Positions 44,270 through 56,093 of a DNA stretch of 64,000 bases are shown piece after piece. Source of the DNA: CAVPDA01 sp963702495 (GTDB lineage Bacteria; Pseudomonadota; Gammaproteobacteria; Burkholderiales; Rhodocyclaceae); NCBI GenBank assembly GCA_963702495.1, contig CAVPDA010000023.1, positions 1 through 64,000 of the forward strand. The letters run 5' to 3'. A program made the position numbers and the translations under genes. Below the pieces are notes generated by a model, which had not been told where the DNA came from, did not search any database, and saw nothing but the letters and a program-made list of their open reading frames with translations. Position 1 is the stretch's first letter. Every line of letters starts with the position of its first letter.

Positions 44270-44776
44270 TCAGTCGCTCAGCAACATCGGCAGCATCGGC
44301 AGGTCGGTGATGCCGACGTCGATATCAAGCTGGGTCAGCAGGGTCGTAACCTGACCCCGGTGGTGGGTCTGGTGGTTGAACATCTGGGCCACGAATACCC
44401 AGCGCGGATGGGTCTTCGTGACGCCATAGAGCCCGCTCTTCCAGGTCATGGCCTCCCGCAGCCATTCCTCGGAAACCCCGGCCGCCCAAGTCTGGATCTC
44501 CTGATCCAGTTCCATGCGCGCGCTGCGCATGGCGGCGAAATCCTGATACAGCCATTCGCGGATCGGCGCCCTCGGATAGCTCTTGCCGTTGAAGCGGCCG
44601 AGCCAGATGCCGTCGCCCCACAGGATGTGGCTGAGCGTGCCATGGATTGAGTCGAAAAAGGCGCCGCGATGACGCTTGCGTTCGTCGTCGGGCAGCCTGC
44701 CGCAGGCGTCATAGACCTTCTCGTTCATCCAGCGGTTGTATTCCGCCATCAGTTGCGCATAGTTGCCGGTGTACAT
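44270..44776 (-). CDS. DinB-family protein
   Basis: 168 residues. Four-helix DinB/YfiT-type bundle with the conserved histidines in THILWGDGIWLGRF-like context (HILWGDGIW) and MFNHQTHHRGQV, which together bind a metal. The ATG at 44776 begins a typical N-terminus (YAQLMAEYNRWMNEKVYD). Probably a thiol-dependent transferase or stress protein. It lies 20 bases downstream of metF. Confidence 0.88.
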   Translation of the reverse strand: MYTGNYAQLMAEYNRWMNEKVYDACGRLPDDERKRHRGAFFDSIHGTLSHILWGDGIWLGRFNGKSYPRAPIREWLYQDFAAMRSARMELDQEIQTWAAGVSEEWLREAMTWKSGLYGVTKTHPRWVFVAQMFNHQTHHRGQVTTLLTQLDIDVGITDLPMLPMLLSD

Positions 44777-44796
44777 GACGGACCCTCGATTTGGAA

Positions 44797-45630
44797 TCAG
44801 GACAGGCCCAGCCGCTGCCAGATGGTGGTGGTGAGCCCGGCTTGGTTGAGCGTGTAGAAGTGTAACCCCGGCGCGTCGCTGGTGAGCAGCCGGTCGCACA
44901 TCGCCGTCACCACGTCCAGTCCGAACGAGCGCACGGACGCGGCATCGTCGCCGAAACTCTCGAACTTGCGGCGGATCCAGCGCGGAATTTCGGCGCCGCA
45001 GGCATCCGAGAAGCGGGCGATCTTGCTGAAGTTGGCGATCGGCATGATGCCGGGGACGATCGGAATCGACACGCCCGAGGCCCGGGCCTGGTCGACGAAA
45101 TGGTCGTAAGCGTCGGCATTGTAGAAATACTGGGTGATGGCGCTGGTGGCGCCGGCATCCACCTTGCACTTGAAGTTGCGCAGATCGTCCTGCGGGCTGC
45201 GCGCCTGGGGATGGTATTCGGGATAGGCCGCCACCTCGATGTGGAACCAGTCTCCGGTTTGTTCGCGAATGAAGGCCACCAGCTCGTTGGCGTAGCGGAA
45301 CTCCCCCGGGGCCGCCATGCCCGAGGGCAGATCGCCGCGCAGCGCGACGATGCGGCGGATGCCGGCGTCCTGGTAGCGCTGCAGGATGGCGCGGATGTTC
45401 TCGCGCGTCGAGCCGATGCAGGACAGGTGGGGCGCGGCCGGCAGGCCCTCGCCCTGGATCTCCAGCACCGTCTCCAGGGTGCGGTCCCGGGTCGAGCCGC
45501 CGGCACCGAAGGTGCACGAAAAGAAAGCGGGCTTGAACTGCGCCAGTTGGCGGCGCGTGGCGCGCAGCTTTTGGATGCCTTCGGCGGTCTGCGGCGGGAA
45601 GAATTCGAAGCTGTAGGTGCGTTGGGTCAT
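44797..45630 (-). CDS. metF: 5,10-methylenetetrahydrofolate reductase
   Basis: 277 residues, normal length. FAD-dependent TIM barrel starting YSFEFFPPQTAEGIQ, with SCTFGAGGSTRDRT, LRGDLP and the substrate block ITQYFYNADAYDHFVD. It makes methyl-THF for methionine synthesis. It lies downstream of ahcY, but a toxin-antitoxin pair separates the two methyl-cycle genes. Confidence 0.95.
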   Translation of the reverse strand: MTQRTYSFEFFPPQTAEGIQKLRATRRQLAQFKPAFFSCTFGAGGSTRDRTLETVLEIQGEGLPAAPHLSCIGSTRENIRAILQRYQDAGIRRIVALRGDLPSGMAAPGEFRYANELVAFIREQTGDWFHIEVAAYPEYHPQARSPQDDLRNFKCKVDAGATSAITQYFYNADAYDHFVDQARASGVSIPIVPGIMPIANFSKIARFSDACGAEIPRWIRRKFESFGDDAASVRSFGLDVVTAMCDRLLTSDAPGLHFYTLNQAGLTTTIWQRLGLS

Positions 45631-45717
45631 GACTGTCTTGGAGGATTCTGCCTGTTCGTTTCACCTATGGTCAGACGGGATTGCGCCGACCGTGGATTCA
45701 GTGACGCGCCGGTGCCG

Positions 45718-46161
45718 TCACGAACCGCCGTCGCCGAGGGTGCTCAAGTACTGCCGGGCTGCCTCTCCCAGCTTGCGATCAAACGTGGCGAGCGGCGCCT
45801 TGAGTTCGGCCGCGAGCCAGAGATAGGCGGCATCGTAGGCCGTCAGCGCATAGCGTTCGGCCAGCCCGACCGCCTGCGCGACATCGACCGCGTGCGACAC
45901 GATGGTCGCGGCAGACAGTTCGCTCAACCCGTCCTCGACATCGGTCCGGCTGCATGTACGCAGCTTCTTCAAAGCGACGTTGCCCACTTCGTAGTCGAGC
46001 AGCGCGGGCGCGTGCAACTCGCAGCCGGACATGCGCGCTTCGGCCTGGTCCCGCTCAGCCTCCTGGAACAGCACGGCGCATACCACACTGCAGTCGACCA
46101 CGAGCGGGGGCCGTGTCGCGTAGCGCGCCGGCGGTTCGGCGACGATGAGGGCGTTGTGCAC
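45718..46161 (-). CDS. PIN-domain ribonuclease toxin (VapC-type)
   Basis: 147 residues from a GTG at 46161. PIN acidic residues are in VVDCSVVCAVLF, LLDYEVGN, LTAYDAAYLWLA and ATFDRKLGEAA. It starts 17 bases after the antitoxin gene. No strong Shine-Dalgarno is visible, so the exact start is uncertain. Confidence 0.85.
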   Translation of the reverse strand: MHNALIVAEPPARYATRPPLVVDCSVVCAVLFQEAERDQAEARMSGCELHAPALLDYEVGNVALKKLRTCSRTDVEDGLSELSAATIVSHAVDVAQAVGLAERYALTAYDAAYLWLAAELKAPLATFDRKLGEAARQYLSTLGDGGS

Positions 46162-46178
46162 GGTTTCGGAGCGTGGTG

Positions 46179-46469
46179 TCAGCGCGAGTCGCGCATCTCG
46201 CGGATGATGTCGACGGAGCGCGGCGCATCGGAAATCGGTTCGGGATGTTTGGCGCGCAGTTCGGCGCCGATCTGCTCGATCGTCTTGGTGCCGCGGCGGA
46301 TCATCTCGCGACCGCGAACAGCGTTTTCCGCGAGCCCTTCGCTTGCCAGCGCCCCCTCGATGATGGCCATCAGCTCGCCCTGCAGCGATCGGTGGTTGCG
46401 CTCGGCGCGGGCGCGCAGCCTGTCCGCCAGCGCATCGGGGACGTTCTTGATGGAAAGGTTGATCGCCAT
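46179..46469 (-). CDS. FitA/VapB-type antitoxin
   Basis: 96 residues. The ribbon-helix-helix N-terminus (MAINLSIKNVPDALADRLRA, then NHRSLQGELMAIIEGAL) is typical of Arc-like antitoxins paired with PIN toxins. The C-terminal IIREMRDSR would contact the toxin. It lies 62 bases downstream of ahcY on the same strand, inserted between ahcY and metF. Confidence 0.85.
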   Translation of the reverse strand: MAINLSIKNVPDALADRLRARAERNHRSLQGELMAIIEGALASEGLAENAVRGREMIRRGTKTIEQIGAELRAKHPEPISDAPRSVDIIREMRDSR

Positions 46470-46531
46470 GACGGCCCTCCAAAACGGCTTCGAAAAGAAG
46501 TCATTCTGGAGGCGAAATGGATCTGCGTCAA

Positions 46532-47966
<1,435 letters not shown>

Positions 47967-48033
47967 GTCGTGCTCCTCGACAATGTGGCCGGCCGGGATG
48001 CCCACCTGTGCATCCCGTGCCGGGCACGGGTTG

Positions 48034-48112
48034 AAGGTGAGCGCCGTTCTGAAGAATGTCCGAGCCTGGCGGGAGAGTGCACGTGCGTGCCCGTCGCAGC
48101 GCTCCTCGGACG
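48034..48112 (-). promoter_or_regulatory. SAH riboswitch
   Basis: On the minus strand the leader has the SAH riboswitch core: TCCGAGGAGCGCTGCGACGG (48110-48091), then GCCAGGCTCGGA (P1 partner, near 48070-48059), then AACGGCGCTCACC (48047-48035), which pairs with GAGCGCT as the pseudoknot-type element. It begins about 7 bases after a TATAAT box and precedes ahcY by 68 bases. SAH binding should switch ahcY on. Confidence 0.9.
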
Positions 48113-48119
48113 AGCCGCG

Positions 48120-48125
48120 ATTATA
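48120..48125 (-). promoter_or_regulatory. -10 box of the ahcY promoter
   Basis: TATAAT on the minus strand at 48125-48120, placing the start of transcription at the first base pairs of the SAH riboswitch. The -35 region falls in the T-run of the preceding terminator and is weak, so the two signals overlap. Confidence 0.6.
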
Positions 48126-48142
48126 GCGTCAATTGCAGGCAG

Positions 48143-48181
48143 AAAAAATGCACCGTGCCGCGGCTTCCGACCGCGGCACGG
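48143..48181 (-). terminator. Rho-independent terminator of the YidB-like gene
   Basis: An 11-base perfect stem, CCGTGCCGCGG (48153-48163) with CCGCGGCACGG (48171-48181), and a 7-base loop. On the minus strand it is followed by TGCATTTTTT (48152-48143). It lies directly after the stop at 48188. Confidence 0.85.
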
Positions 48182-48187
48182 ACTCCT

Positions 48188-48796
48188 TCAACCGCCCCGC
48201 CGCCGCAGCATTGAATCGACGCTGGCTGCGAGTTGGTCGAGATCGGGCACGGCGCCGTCGGGCGTGAATCGGTCCACCACTTCCGGCAACAGTTGCGACA
48301 AGCCCTGGGAAGCTTCCGCCTCGCTGATCCCGGCTTGGCGCGCGATCCGTGACAAGGTGTCGTTGCCGAAGACCTGACCGATCGCGTCCGGCGAGATGGG
48401 GAGATTCTGGCCGGTGCTGACCCAGGAGTCGGCCTGCTCGGCGAAGCCCGCGCGCTGGAACTGCTGCAGCAGTCCCCCCAGGCCGCCCATGCCTCCGCCA
48501 CCGCCGCCCAGCATCCCGCCCAGGATGTCTCCGAGTCCGCCGCCGGGGGTTCCGCCAGCCTGCCCACCGCGTCCGCCCAGCATGCCGCCGAGAATGTCGC
48601 CCAACCCGCCGCCGCCGCCGCCCATGCCGGCGCTCGTGCCGCCCTGCCGGTTCATCAGCATGCTCAGCACGATGGGAAGCAGCGCCATCAGCGCCTTGTT
48701 GCCGCCGCTGCCGGCACCGGTGGGTGCCTGCCGGGGTGTCGGCTGCCCCGTCGCGTTGCCCAGCATGCCGCCCAATATGCTGTCCAGAAGTCCCAT
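48188..48796 (-). CDS. YidB-like DUF937 protein
   Basis: 202 residues from the ATG at 48796. The N-terminal half is Gly-rich, with the unit LGDILGGMLGG occurring twice and a related LLDSILGGMLGN at the start. The C-terminal half has the YidB/DUF937 pattern (SPDAIGQVFGNDTLSRIARQ, then SEAEASQGLSQLLPEVVDRF). Function unknown. It has its own terminator and sits just upstream of the ahcY promoter. Confidence 0.85.
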   Translation of the reverse strand: MGLLDSILGGMLGNATGQPTPRQAPTGAGSGGNKALMALLPIVLSMLMNRQGGTSAGMGGGGGGLGDILGGMLGGRGGQAGGTPGGGLGDILGGMLGGGGGGMGGLGGLLQQFQRAGFAEQADSWVSTGQNLPISPDAIGQVFGNDTLSRIARQAGISEAEASQGLSQLLPEVVDRFTPDGAVPDLDQLAASVDSMLRRRGG

Positions 48797-48961
48797 GGTC
48801 GTCGTCCTTTCAGGTAAGGTCTTGCGCAGGCGGTGCGGCGCCGAGCCCGTTCGTTCGGGCGCAATGCGAGCCATACCGTCGGTCTGCATCATAGCGCCGC
48901 AGCACCAACGCCGTCAGCGGTGTCGGTCGGGACAGCAGCGGTGCGGGCGGTCTGCTGTAGA

Positions 48962-49567
48962 TCAACGCTTGGCGCGGCGCTTGCGGACCGCGCCAGCGAC
49001 GGCCTTCGCAACGGCATCCGCGTCGAAGAACTCCGGATCGATCTCGCCCGCCCATTCCAGCATCTCATCATGCTGCGGATCCTTCGGATCGGCCAGCGTG
49101 GCGAGCAATTCGGCGTAGCCCCAAGGCCCGCCGCAGTCCTCCGGCGGGCAGGCGCGCTTGCCGGTGACCAGCCGCGGCCCCAGGTCGTCTTCGGGCGCGG
49201 CGGGCAACCGTTTCTCCACGGCGATCTCGTGCCACCAGTCATCGCCGAAGTCGTACCAATAGCGGAACTTCTCGTGTCGGCCCAGCACGTCGCGCAGCCG
49301 CACGCTGGCTTCGGGGCGCGTCTCCGCCTCGTCGCCGAAGCCGAAGGGGTCGGGCGTCCTCGGGCCGATGCGCTCCTCCCCGATCAGAAACTCGTGCAGA
49401 TGGCAGTCCTCCCAGCCCATCGCCGCCTGAATGACGCGGTGCAATTGCTCGAAGCTGAGATCCTCCGGCACCACCACACGGCGCCAAACCGGCGGCTTGG
49501 TGTCGAGCAGGGTGATCTTGAGTTGAAGAAGGTTGGCGCGGGTGCTGCTCGGCTCTGCTTTCGTCAT
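48962..49567 (-). CDS. Plasmid pRiA4b ORF-3-like protein
   Basis: 201 residues. The conserved blocks LKITLLDTKPPVWRRVVVPE, FEQLHRVIQAAMGWEDCHLH, WYDFGDDWWHEI and CPPEDCGGPWGYAELL define this widespread family of unknown function, often carried on mobile DNA. The ATG at 49567 is the conserved start; the upstream open frame passes through a palindromic repeat. Confidence 0.9.
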   Translation of the reverse strand: MTKAEPSSTRANLLQLKITLLDTKPPVWRRVVVPEDLSFEQLHRVIQAAMGWEDCHLHEFLIGEERIGPRTPDPFGFGDEAETRPEASVRLRDVLGRHEKFRYWYDFGDDWWHEIAVEKRLPAAPEDDLGPRLVTGKRACPPEDCGGPWGYAELLATLADPKDPQHDEMLEWAGEIDPEFFDADAVAKAVAGAVRKRRAKR

Positions 49568-49587
49568 GATTGTCGTCCGTGGTGTTA

Positions 49588-49641
49588 GTAGGGCGCGCCG
49601 TGCGCGCCGATGGTTGGTCCGGCGCGCACGGCGCGCCCTAC
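49588..49641. repeat. Paired GTAG-headed palindromic elements
   Basis: Unit one: GTAG (49588-49591), then GGCGCGC paired with GCGCGCC around CGT. Unit two is the inverted copy ending CTAC (49638-49641). The stem sequence differs from the other copies in the window, but pairing is perfect. Confidence 0.75.
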
Positions 49642-49776
49642 GCTGTTGGGCGTCGCCGATTTCGAACAGCACGTCGGGTCGCGGCTTGGTCGGGTAGGCG
49701 ATGACGGCAGCGGTCGCATGGTTTCGGCGTCGGATCCCCGGGACGATGCGGCCCACGGTGTCGGACTCATTCATGT

Positions 49777-50310
49777 TCAGCCGAGAGCGAGCACCTTGGT
49801 GCTCTCCCCGCCGAACTGGCTCACCACTTGCACCGCGAGCCGCTTGCCCTTGGCGTACCGGATCGGGTGCGAGCGGTGGCCGCAGAGGCGGTCGAAGGCA
49901 TCGTCGTCGATCTCGATCCTGAGCGTATCCTCGGCCTTGCGTTTGGTCGAGCGCTTGGCGAGGTCGGACAATCCCTTCTTCCAGCGTTCGAACCCGTCCT
50001 TTTCGCCGCCGCAGAAGAACACATGGCGCACCATGAAGTTCGAGCCGTCGTAGTCGTCGTCCAGCGTTCAGCAGGCGATTTCGGCCACCGCGCGCGGCTT
50101 GACCTCGTCGCGGATCGGATCGTGGATGTCCAGGGCGAAGATGTCGCCCTGCTTGGTCGCGCCGAGAGGCACCTGCGGCACGTCTGGGGTGAAGATGCGG
50201 CGACCCGGGCGGACATCGCGGTAATTCAGGTTGCCCTGGGCGCCCGTCGCGTAATGGCGCGAGGGCTCCTCATACGGGCTGTTCAGGATCGGGTTGTCGT
50301 TGTTCCCCAT
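49777..50310 (-). pseudogene. Restriction-modification remnant (fused fragments)
   Basis: One 178-codon frame with an internal TGA at codon 81. The first about 55 residues (MGNNDNPILNSPYEEPSRHY onward) resemble the N-terminus of a type III-like DEAD-box restriction protein. The part after about residue 60 (VAEIAC, stop, TLDDDYDGSNFMVRHVFF, then IAV-like VVSQFGGESTKVLAL) resembles the C-terminus of the partner DNA methylase or a related protein. The TGA falls where relatives have Trp (AEIACW). An internal deletion seems to have fused two genes of a lost system. Confidence 0.6.
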
Positions 50311-50517
50311 CGGACATGGTTGTGGCGGAGTGGCGGACCCGACTGCAGGGATCGCGGGATTCTAGCCGAGGACATGACGTGGCAGGCGAACCACCCACCT
50401 CGGGCGCCAACTGCAAATCGTGCCAGCCTCGTTACCGATCGCGTTCGCTCCGTTCGACAGTCCGCGCCACAAGGGGCGCACTGGCGAGGGGCTGCACTAC
50501 GGGCCGCTGCTGCGATG

Positions 50518-51105
50518 TCAATCAGCGAACAGTTCCGCCATTCGCAGCGCCGGCCCGTCAGACGCCAGCAGATGCAGTGTCTCGCCCGAGGTCGGCCGGC
50601 GGATGTGGCGGTATTCGCCTTCGGCCGGTTCGCGGTGGATGCTCAACTGACTGCCGGCCACGTCGATCAGCCAGCACTCCGGGATGCCGTGGCGGGCGTA
50701 GAGCGGCAGCTTGACGTCGCGGTCGAAGTCCAGCGTCGTGTCTGCCACTTCGATCAACAGCAGCACGTCCGCTGCCTCGGGATGGGCGGCGGCATAGCTG
50801 CGGTCGCGCACCACCGCGATGTCCGGCTGCGGCTCGCTCGACTCGCCGAGCCGGATCGGGTTCTGGACGCGGACGAGATGGCGGTCGCCAAGCAAGCGCT
50901 GGAGCCTTCGTGCGATCGAGTCGACCGTGTATGCGTGCCTGCTTCCGATCGGCGCCATGTCGATCAGTTCCCCCTCGATCAGTTCCACCCGGTCGGTCTC
51001 GCCCAGCAGGCCGCTGCCGAGCATGCGGTCCAGATCGGCCACCGTCCAACGGTGCCGCGGCAGCGAAGCCGGACTTCGGGCGCTGTTATCGGTGATCGTG
51101 CCCAT
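50518..51105 (-). CDS. Uma2-family PD-(D/E)XK nuclease-like protein
   Basis: 195 residues. Conserved blocks RVELIEGELIDMAPIG, PQPDIAVVRDRSY and LLLIEVADTTLDFDRDVKLP contain the Asp, Glu and Lys of a PD-(D/E)XK site. Uma2 proteins are common, often in multiple copies, and of uncertain role. It stands alone between the restriction remnant and thiC. Confidence 0.88.
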   Translation of the reverse strand: MGTITDNSARSPASLPRHRWTVADLDRMLGSGLLGETDRVELIEGELIDMAPIGSRHAYTVDSIARRLQRLLGDRHLVRVQNPIRLGESSEPQPDIAVVRDRSYAAAHPEAADVLLLIEVADTTLDFDRDVKLPLYARHGIPECWLIDVAGSQLSIHREPAEGEYRHIRRPTSGETLHLLASDGPALRMAELFAD

Positions 51106-51173
51106 CGCCTACTCCCGTTCCTTCCTGCCTGCGATTCTGCCCGACGCCGCCGGACCAGCGCAATCTTCGGGGC

Positions 51174-53119
<1,946 letters not shown>

Positions 53120-53160
53120 ACGTTTCTCCGTCGGGGCATTACGATTTCCCCTCAACACTC

Positions 53161-53239
53161 GTAGGGTGGGTTAGCGCAGCGGCGTAACCCACCATTCAAT
53201 GAGCCGGTGGGTTACGGCCTCCGGCCTAACCCACCCTAC
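53161..53239. repeat. Paired GTAG-headed palindromic elements between thiD and thiC
   Basis: Unit one: GTAG (53161-53164), then GGTGGGTTA paired with TAACCCACC around an 11-base loop. The inverted unit ends CTAC (53236-53239) with the same stem. This is the longest stem (9 bp) of the set, and it lies inside the thiD-thiC transcript. Confidence 0.75.
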
Positions 53240-53244
53240 CGGTT

Positions 53245-54075
53245 TCAAAGCGCTCTCCACAGTGCGTGAAAATGATGCACCGGGCCGTGGCCCGATCCGA
53301 CATCGAGCCGGTCGGCGGCGGCGATGGCCCGGGTTAGATATTGCTTCGCGTCGCGCACCGCCGCCGGCACGTCCGGCCGCTGCGGCAGCAGGGCGGCGAC
53401 GGCGGAGGAAAGGGTGCAGCCGGTGCCGTGGGTGTTCTTCGTGTCGATCCGCGGCGCCGCGAGTTCGTACATCTTGTCCCCGTCGAACAGCAGGTCCAGC
53501 GCCTCGTCGCCGGGCAGATGGCCGCCCTTGAGCAGCACCCAGTGTTCCGAGGAATGGGGCAGAAGCTCCCGCAGCTTCTCGCAGGCACGCCGCATTTCCT
53601 TGCGGTTGTCTGGGGCACGTTGATCGAGCAGCACGCCGGCCTCGGGCAGGTTGGGCGTGACGATCGTCGCCAGCGGCAGCAGCGCTTCCCGCAGCATGGC
53701 CGAGGCATCCGCGAGCAGCAGAGGATCGCCGCTCTTGGACACCATCACCGGGTCGAGCACGATGAACGGCGGCTGCCATTTCGCCATGCCGTCGGCCACC
53801 GCCCGGGTGATGGCAGCGGTGCCGAGCATGCCGATCTTCACCGCCGCGATGCGCACGTCCTCGAACAGGGTGTCGATCTGCAGCCGGATGAAATCGGTGG
53901 GCACGGCGTGGATGCCGGTCACCGCCCGCGTGTTCTGCGCCGTCAGGGCGGCGATCACGGCGCAACCGTAGGCGCCGAGCGCCGAGAAGGTCTTGATGTC
54001 GGCGAGCACGCCGGCGCCGCCGCTGGGATCGACGCCGGCAATGGTCGCGACATTGGGGATGGGCGAGCCGCTCAC
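53245..54075 (-). CDS. thiD: Hydroxymethylpyrimidine/phosphomethylpyrimidine kinase
   Basis: 276 residues, ribokinase-like. ATP/substrate blocks are GVDPSGGAGVLADIKTFSAL, VLDPVMVSKSGDPLL and KNTHGTGCTLSSAVAALLP (anion hole GTGC). It phosphorylates HMP and HMP-P for thiamine synthesis. A TPP riboswitch precedes it, and thiC follows. Confidence 0.95.
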   Translation of the reverse strand: MSGSPIPNVATIAGVDPSGGAGVLADIKTFSALGAYGCAVIAALTAQNTRAVTGIHAVPTDFIRLQIDTLFEDVRIAAVKIGMLGTAAITRAVADGMAKWQPPFIVLDPVMVSKSGDPLLLADASAMLREALLPLATIVTPNLPEAGVLLDQRAPDNRKEMRRACEKLRELLPHSSEHWVLLKGGHLPGDEALDLLFDGDKMYELAAPRIDTKNTHGTGCTLSSAVAALLPQRPDVPAAVRDAKQYLTRAIAAADRLDVGSGHGPVHHFHALWRAL

Positions 54076-54159
54076 CGCGCTGCGCCTCCGGCAGCGCCGT
54101 GCAGCGCGGCCGCGCTCGAAAACGCGACGACGTCAAGAATGGGACTGGGCATGGCTCGC

Positions 54160-54240
54160 TCCCTCCGCCGGCATTGTCCGGATCAGGTTCCAAGGGTATG
54201 TCTCACCCGCCGGAACTGCCCCGGCAGGACCCCTGCGATG
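54160..54240 (-). promoter_or_regulatory. TPP riboswitch (THI element)
   Basis: Minus strand: GCAGGGGTCCTGC (54236-54224), GGGTGAGACATACCCTT (54208-54192, with the CTGAGA-type pyrimidine-sensor block) and GGAACCTGATCCGG (54191-54178), then ATGCCGGCGGAGGGA. It sits about 85 bases before thiD. TPP binding should repress thiD and, by readthrough, thiC. No separate riboswitch precedes thiC. Confidence 0.93.
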
Positions 54241-54347
54241 AGTGGAGGGCCAACGCTAATGCAATCCCCGCGCGAAGGCAAGCGCCGGTACGGGGAGGGA
54301 AGGGGAGAGCAGCCCGGCGGATGGGGTTCCGGAGCGGTACCCAGCTC

Positions 54348-54800
54348 TCAGAACAGGCGCGAATTTTCCTCGAAGACGTGGGTCGTCAGCCAATGATCGA
54401 CCAAGCGCAACTGGGGCAGGAACTGCCGGCGTGCCAGGACGTCGAGGTCGCCGCGAAGCCTCGCAATGTGCTCCAGGATCAGCCCGTGCGTCGCCTGGTG
54501 GGCGCAAAACGTGGCATGGCCGTGGTGTTGCAGGATGGCTTCTTCGTCGCGGAAGTGGTCGTGCGTGCGGCCGATGAACTCGTCGAACGCCAGGCCCAGC
54601 CGATTCAGGCTGCTGCCGTCCGCCCACACTTCGCGCACCGTGTCGAGGGCGTGGAATATCTCGAGATGCTGGCGGTGGATCTCCAGGCCTGCCGGTGCCG
54701 TGGCGCGCGCGGTGGGGGCTGAAGCCACGGGTCGGATCGCAGTCGAGGATGCGCCGATTCCGGCGAGGGTTGCGCCCCTGCTTTCGTTGCGGTTCTTCAT
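54348..54800 (-). CDS. Bacteriohemerythrin-like protein
   Basis: 150 residues. Histidine/carboxylate ligands for a diiron O2 site are in IHRQHLEIFHALD, RTHDHFRDEEAIL, HQATHGLILEHI and HWLTTHVFEENS. The usual final Asp (in HI..TD) is Glu here, so metal binding may differ. Oxygen binding, storage or sensing is likely. Confidence 0.85.
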   Translation of the reverse strand: MKNRNESRGATLAGIGASSTAIRPVASAPTARATAPAGLEIHRQHLEIFHALDTVREVWADGSSLNRLGLAFDEFIGRTHDHFRDEEAILQHHGHATFCAHQATHGLILEHIARLRGDLDVLARRQFLPQLRLVDHWLTTHVFEENSRLF

Positions 54801-54875
54801 CCTAAGCTGGCACGACCACTTGCCCAGCGGCGCCGTGCACTTGCGGACGGAACGGAGGAAAGCGGGCCAATCGGG

Positions 54876-55280
54876 TCAGATGAACGATGGCCAGTCGATC
54901 ATCGCTTCCGCCATCCTTTCGTCGGCGGAACCGCTGATCAGGATGGCCTCGATGAGGAAGCGACGCAGGCGCTGCAGGGCATCGGGCGAAATGGCCGATA
55001 CCGTTCCGGCCACCCGGTAAACGCCCTTGTGCCTGCCGCAGCGACTTACCACGCAGTCGAAGCGGATTCCGGCGACGTCCACCGCATGCGTGCCGCAAGC
55101 CACGGGATCCTTGAGCAGGGCGCAGAAACCGGACAGGGAAAGGTCGGCCAGACGGCCGCCGCAGGTGCCGACGATGATCGGGGTATTGGGCGGCGCAAGA
55201 AAGCGCTGGTGCCTCCGCGACTCGTGGCAATGAGCCAGGGGCGTTGCATGGATGTCGGGCTGCGCTGCTGCGGCCATCAT
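54876..55280 (-). CDS. PilZ-domain protein
   Basis: 134 residues from the ATG at 55280 (the next codon is also ATG). The c-di-GMP motifs are the basic block ESRRHQRF and DLSLSGF. Nothing else is fused, so it is a single-domain c-di-GMP receptor. Its targets are unknown; motility or surface adhesion is usual. Confidence 0.82.
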   Translation of the reverse strand: MMAAAAQPDIHATPLAHCHESRRHQRFLAPPNTPIIVGTCGGRLADLSLSGFCALLKDPVACGTHAVDVAGIRFDCVVSRCGRHKGVYRVAGTVSAISPDALQRLRRFLIEAILISGSADERMAEAMIDWPSFI

Positions 55281-55597
55281 GATTGTCGTTTCCGTACCTT
55301 GTCGTTGAAGCAAACCGGGCGCCGATGCGCCGCTCCTGACTACCGGATTGATCGGGACGATACGCCGTGCCGCCCCCAGGGAGTTTCCGGTAATCTCCAG
55401 CCCCGGCACTGCTGCGCGCTCAGGCCGTCATCGATGAGCCATGCAGGATGTCGCCATCGAGGACTGTAACGGCAGTCATCCGAGCGCGTCCGTGACAAGC
55501 GTCATTCTGCAGCCCAAATTTCCCGGGCATTCGGGCCGTGGTTCCGACGCGCCACGCGAACTCCCCGGGGCGCGCGGATGCGGGCGGATCGGGGCGG

Positions 55598-56008
55598 TCA
55601 GTCGGAAGGCGATTGCTCGTCTGTGAGGATCTCGACCCGGTCGGGCGCGTTCGGCACCAGGCACAGGAACTCGAACGGCGCCTCGATCACCCGGTAGTAG
55701 TGGGATGCGCCGGCGGGAATGTAGAGCACATCCCCGCCGCCAACCACGTGCTTCCGCTCGCCGATGCCCACCTCGGCCCGCCCGCGCAGCACGTATTGCT
55801 CATGCTCCACCGTGTTGGTATGGGTCGGCATGCCGCCGCCTTCGCCCATCATGAAGCGCCGCATGACGAAGTTCAGGGCGCCATCCTCGGGTCCGATCAG
55901 CACCTGCATGCGGGTCGCCGTGCCGGCGCTCACTTCCCGCTGTTCGACCGCCGCCGCCCCCTTCACCACTCCCGCAAGACACGGTTGCTTCGATGGTTCG
56001 TGCGTCAT
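55598..56008 (-). CDS. Cupin-domain protein
   Basis: 136 residues. The cupin metal motif is in MPTHTNTVEHEQYVLRGRAE, with the second in DVLYIPAGASHYYRV. The ATG at 56008 has GGAGG six bases upstream. Small metal-binding beta-barrel of unknown substrate; divergent from the AtaL-like gene. Confidence 0.85.
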   Translation of the reverse strand: MTHEPSKQPCLAGVVKGAAAVEQREVSAGTATRMQVLIGPEDGALNFVMRRFMMGEGGGMPTHTNTVEHEQYVLRGRAEVGIGERKHVVGGGDVLYIPAGASHYYRVIEAPFEFLCLVPNAPDRVEILTDEQSPSD

Positions 56009-56093
56009 GACTTGCCTCCGCATCGATGTTCGATGTACACACTATACCTAGCCTGGACGCCACGCAGGCGCGGCGCAGCGGGAGATTCGGCCC

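Noticed and set aside
45631..45717. SAM or SAH riboswitch upstream of metF
   Set aside because: The 87-base gap has no matching core elements; only the ahcY leader does.
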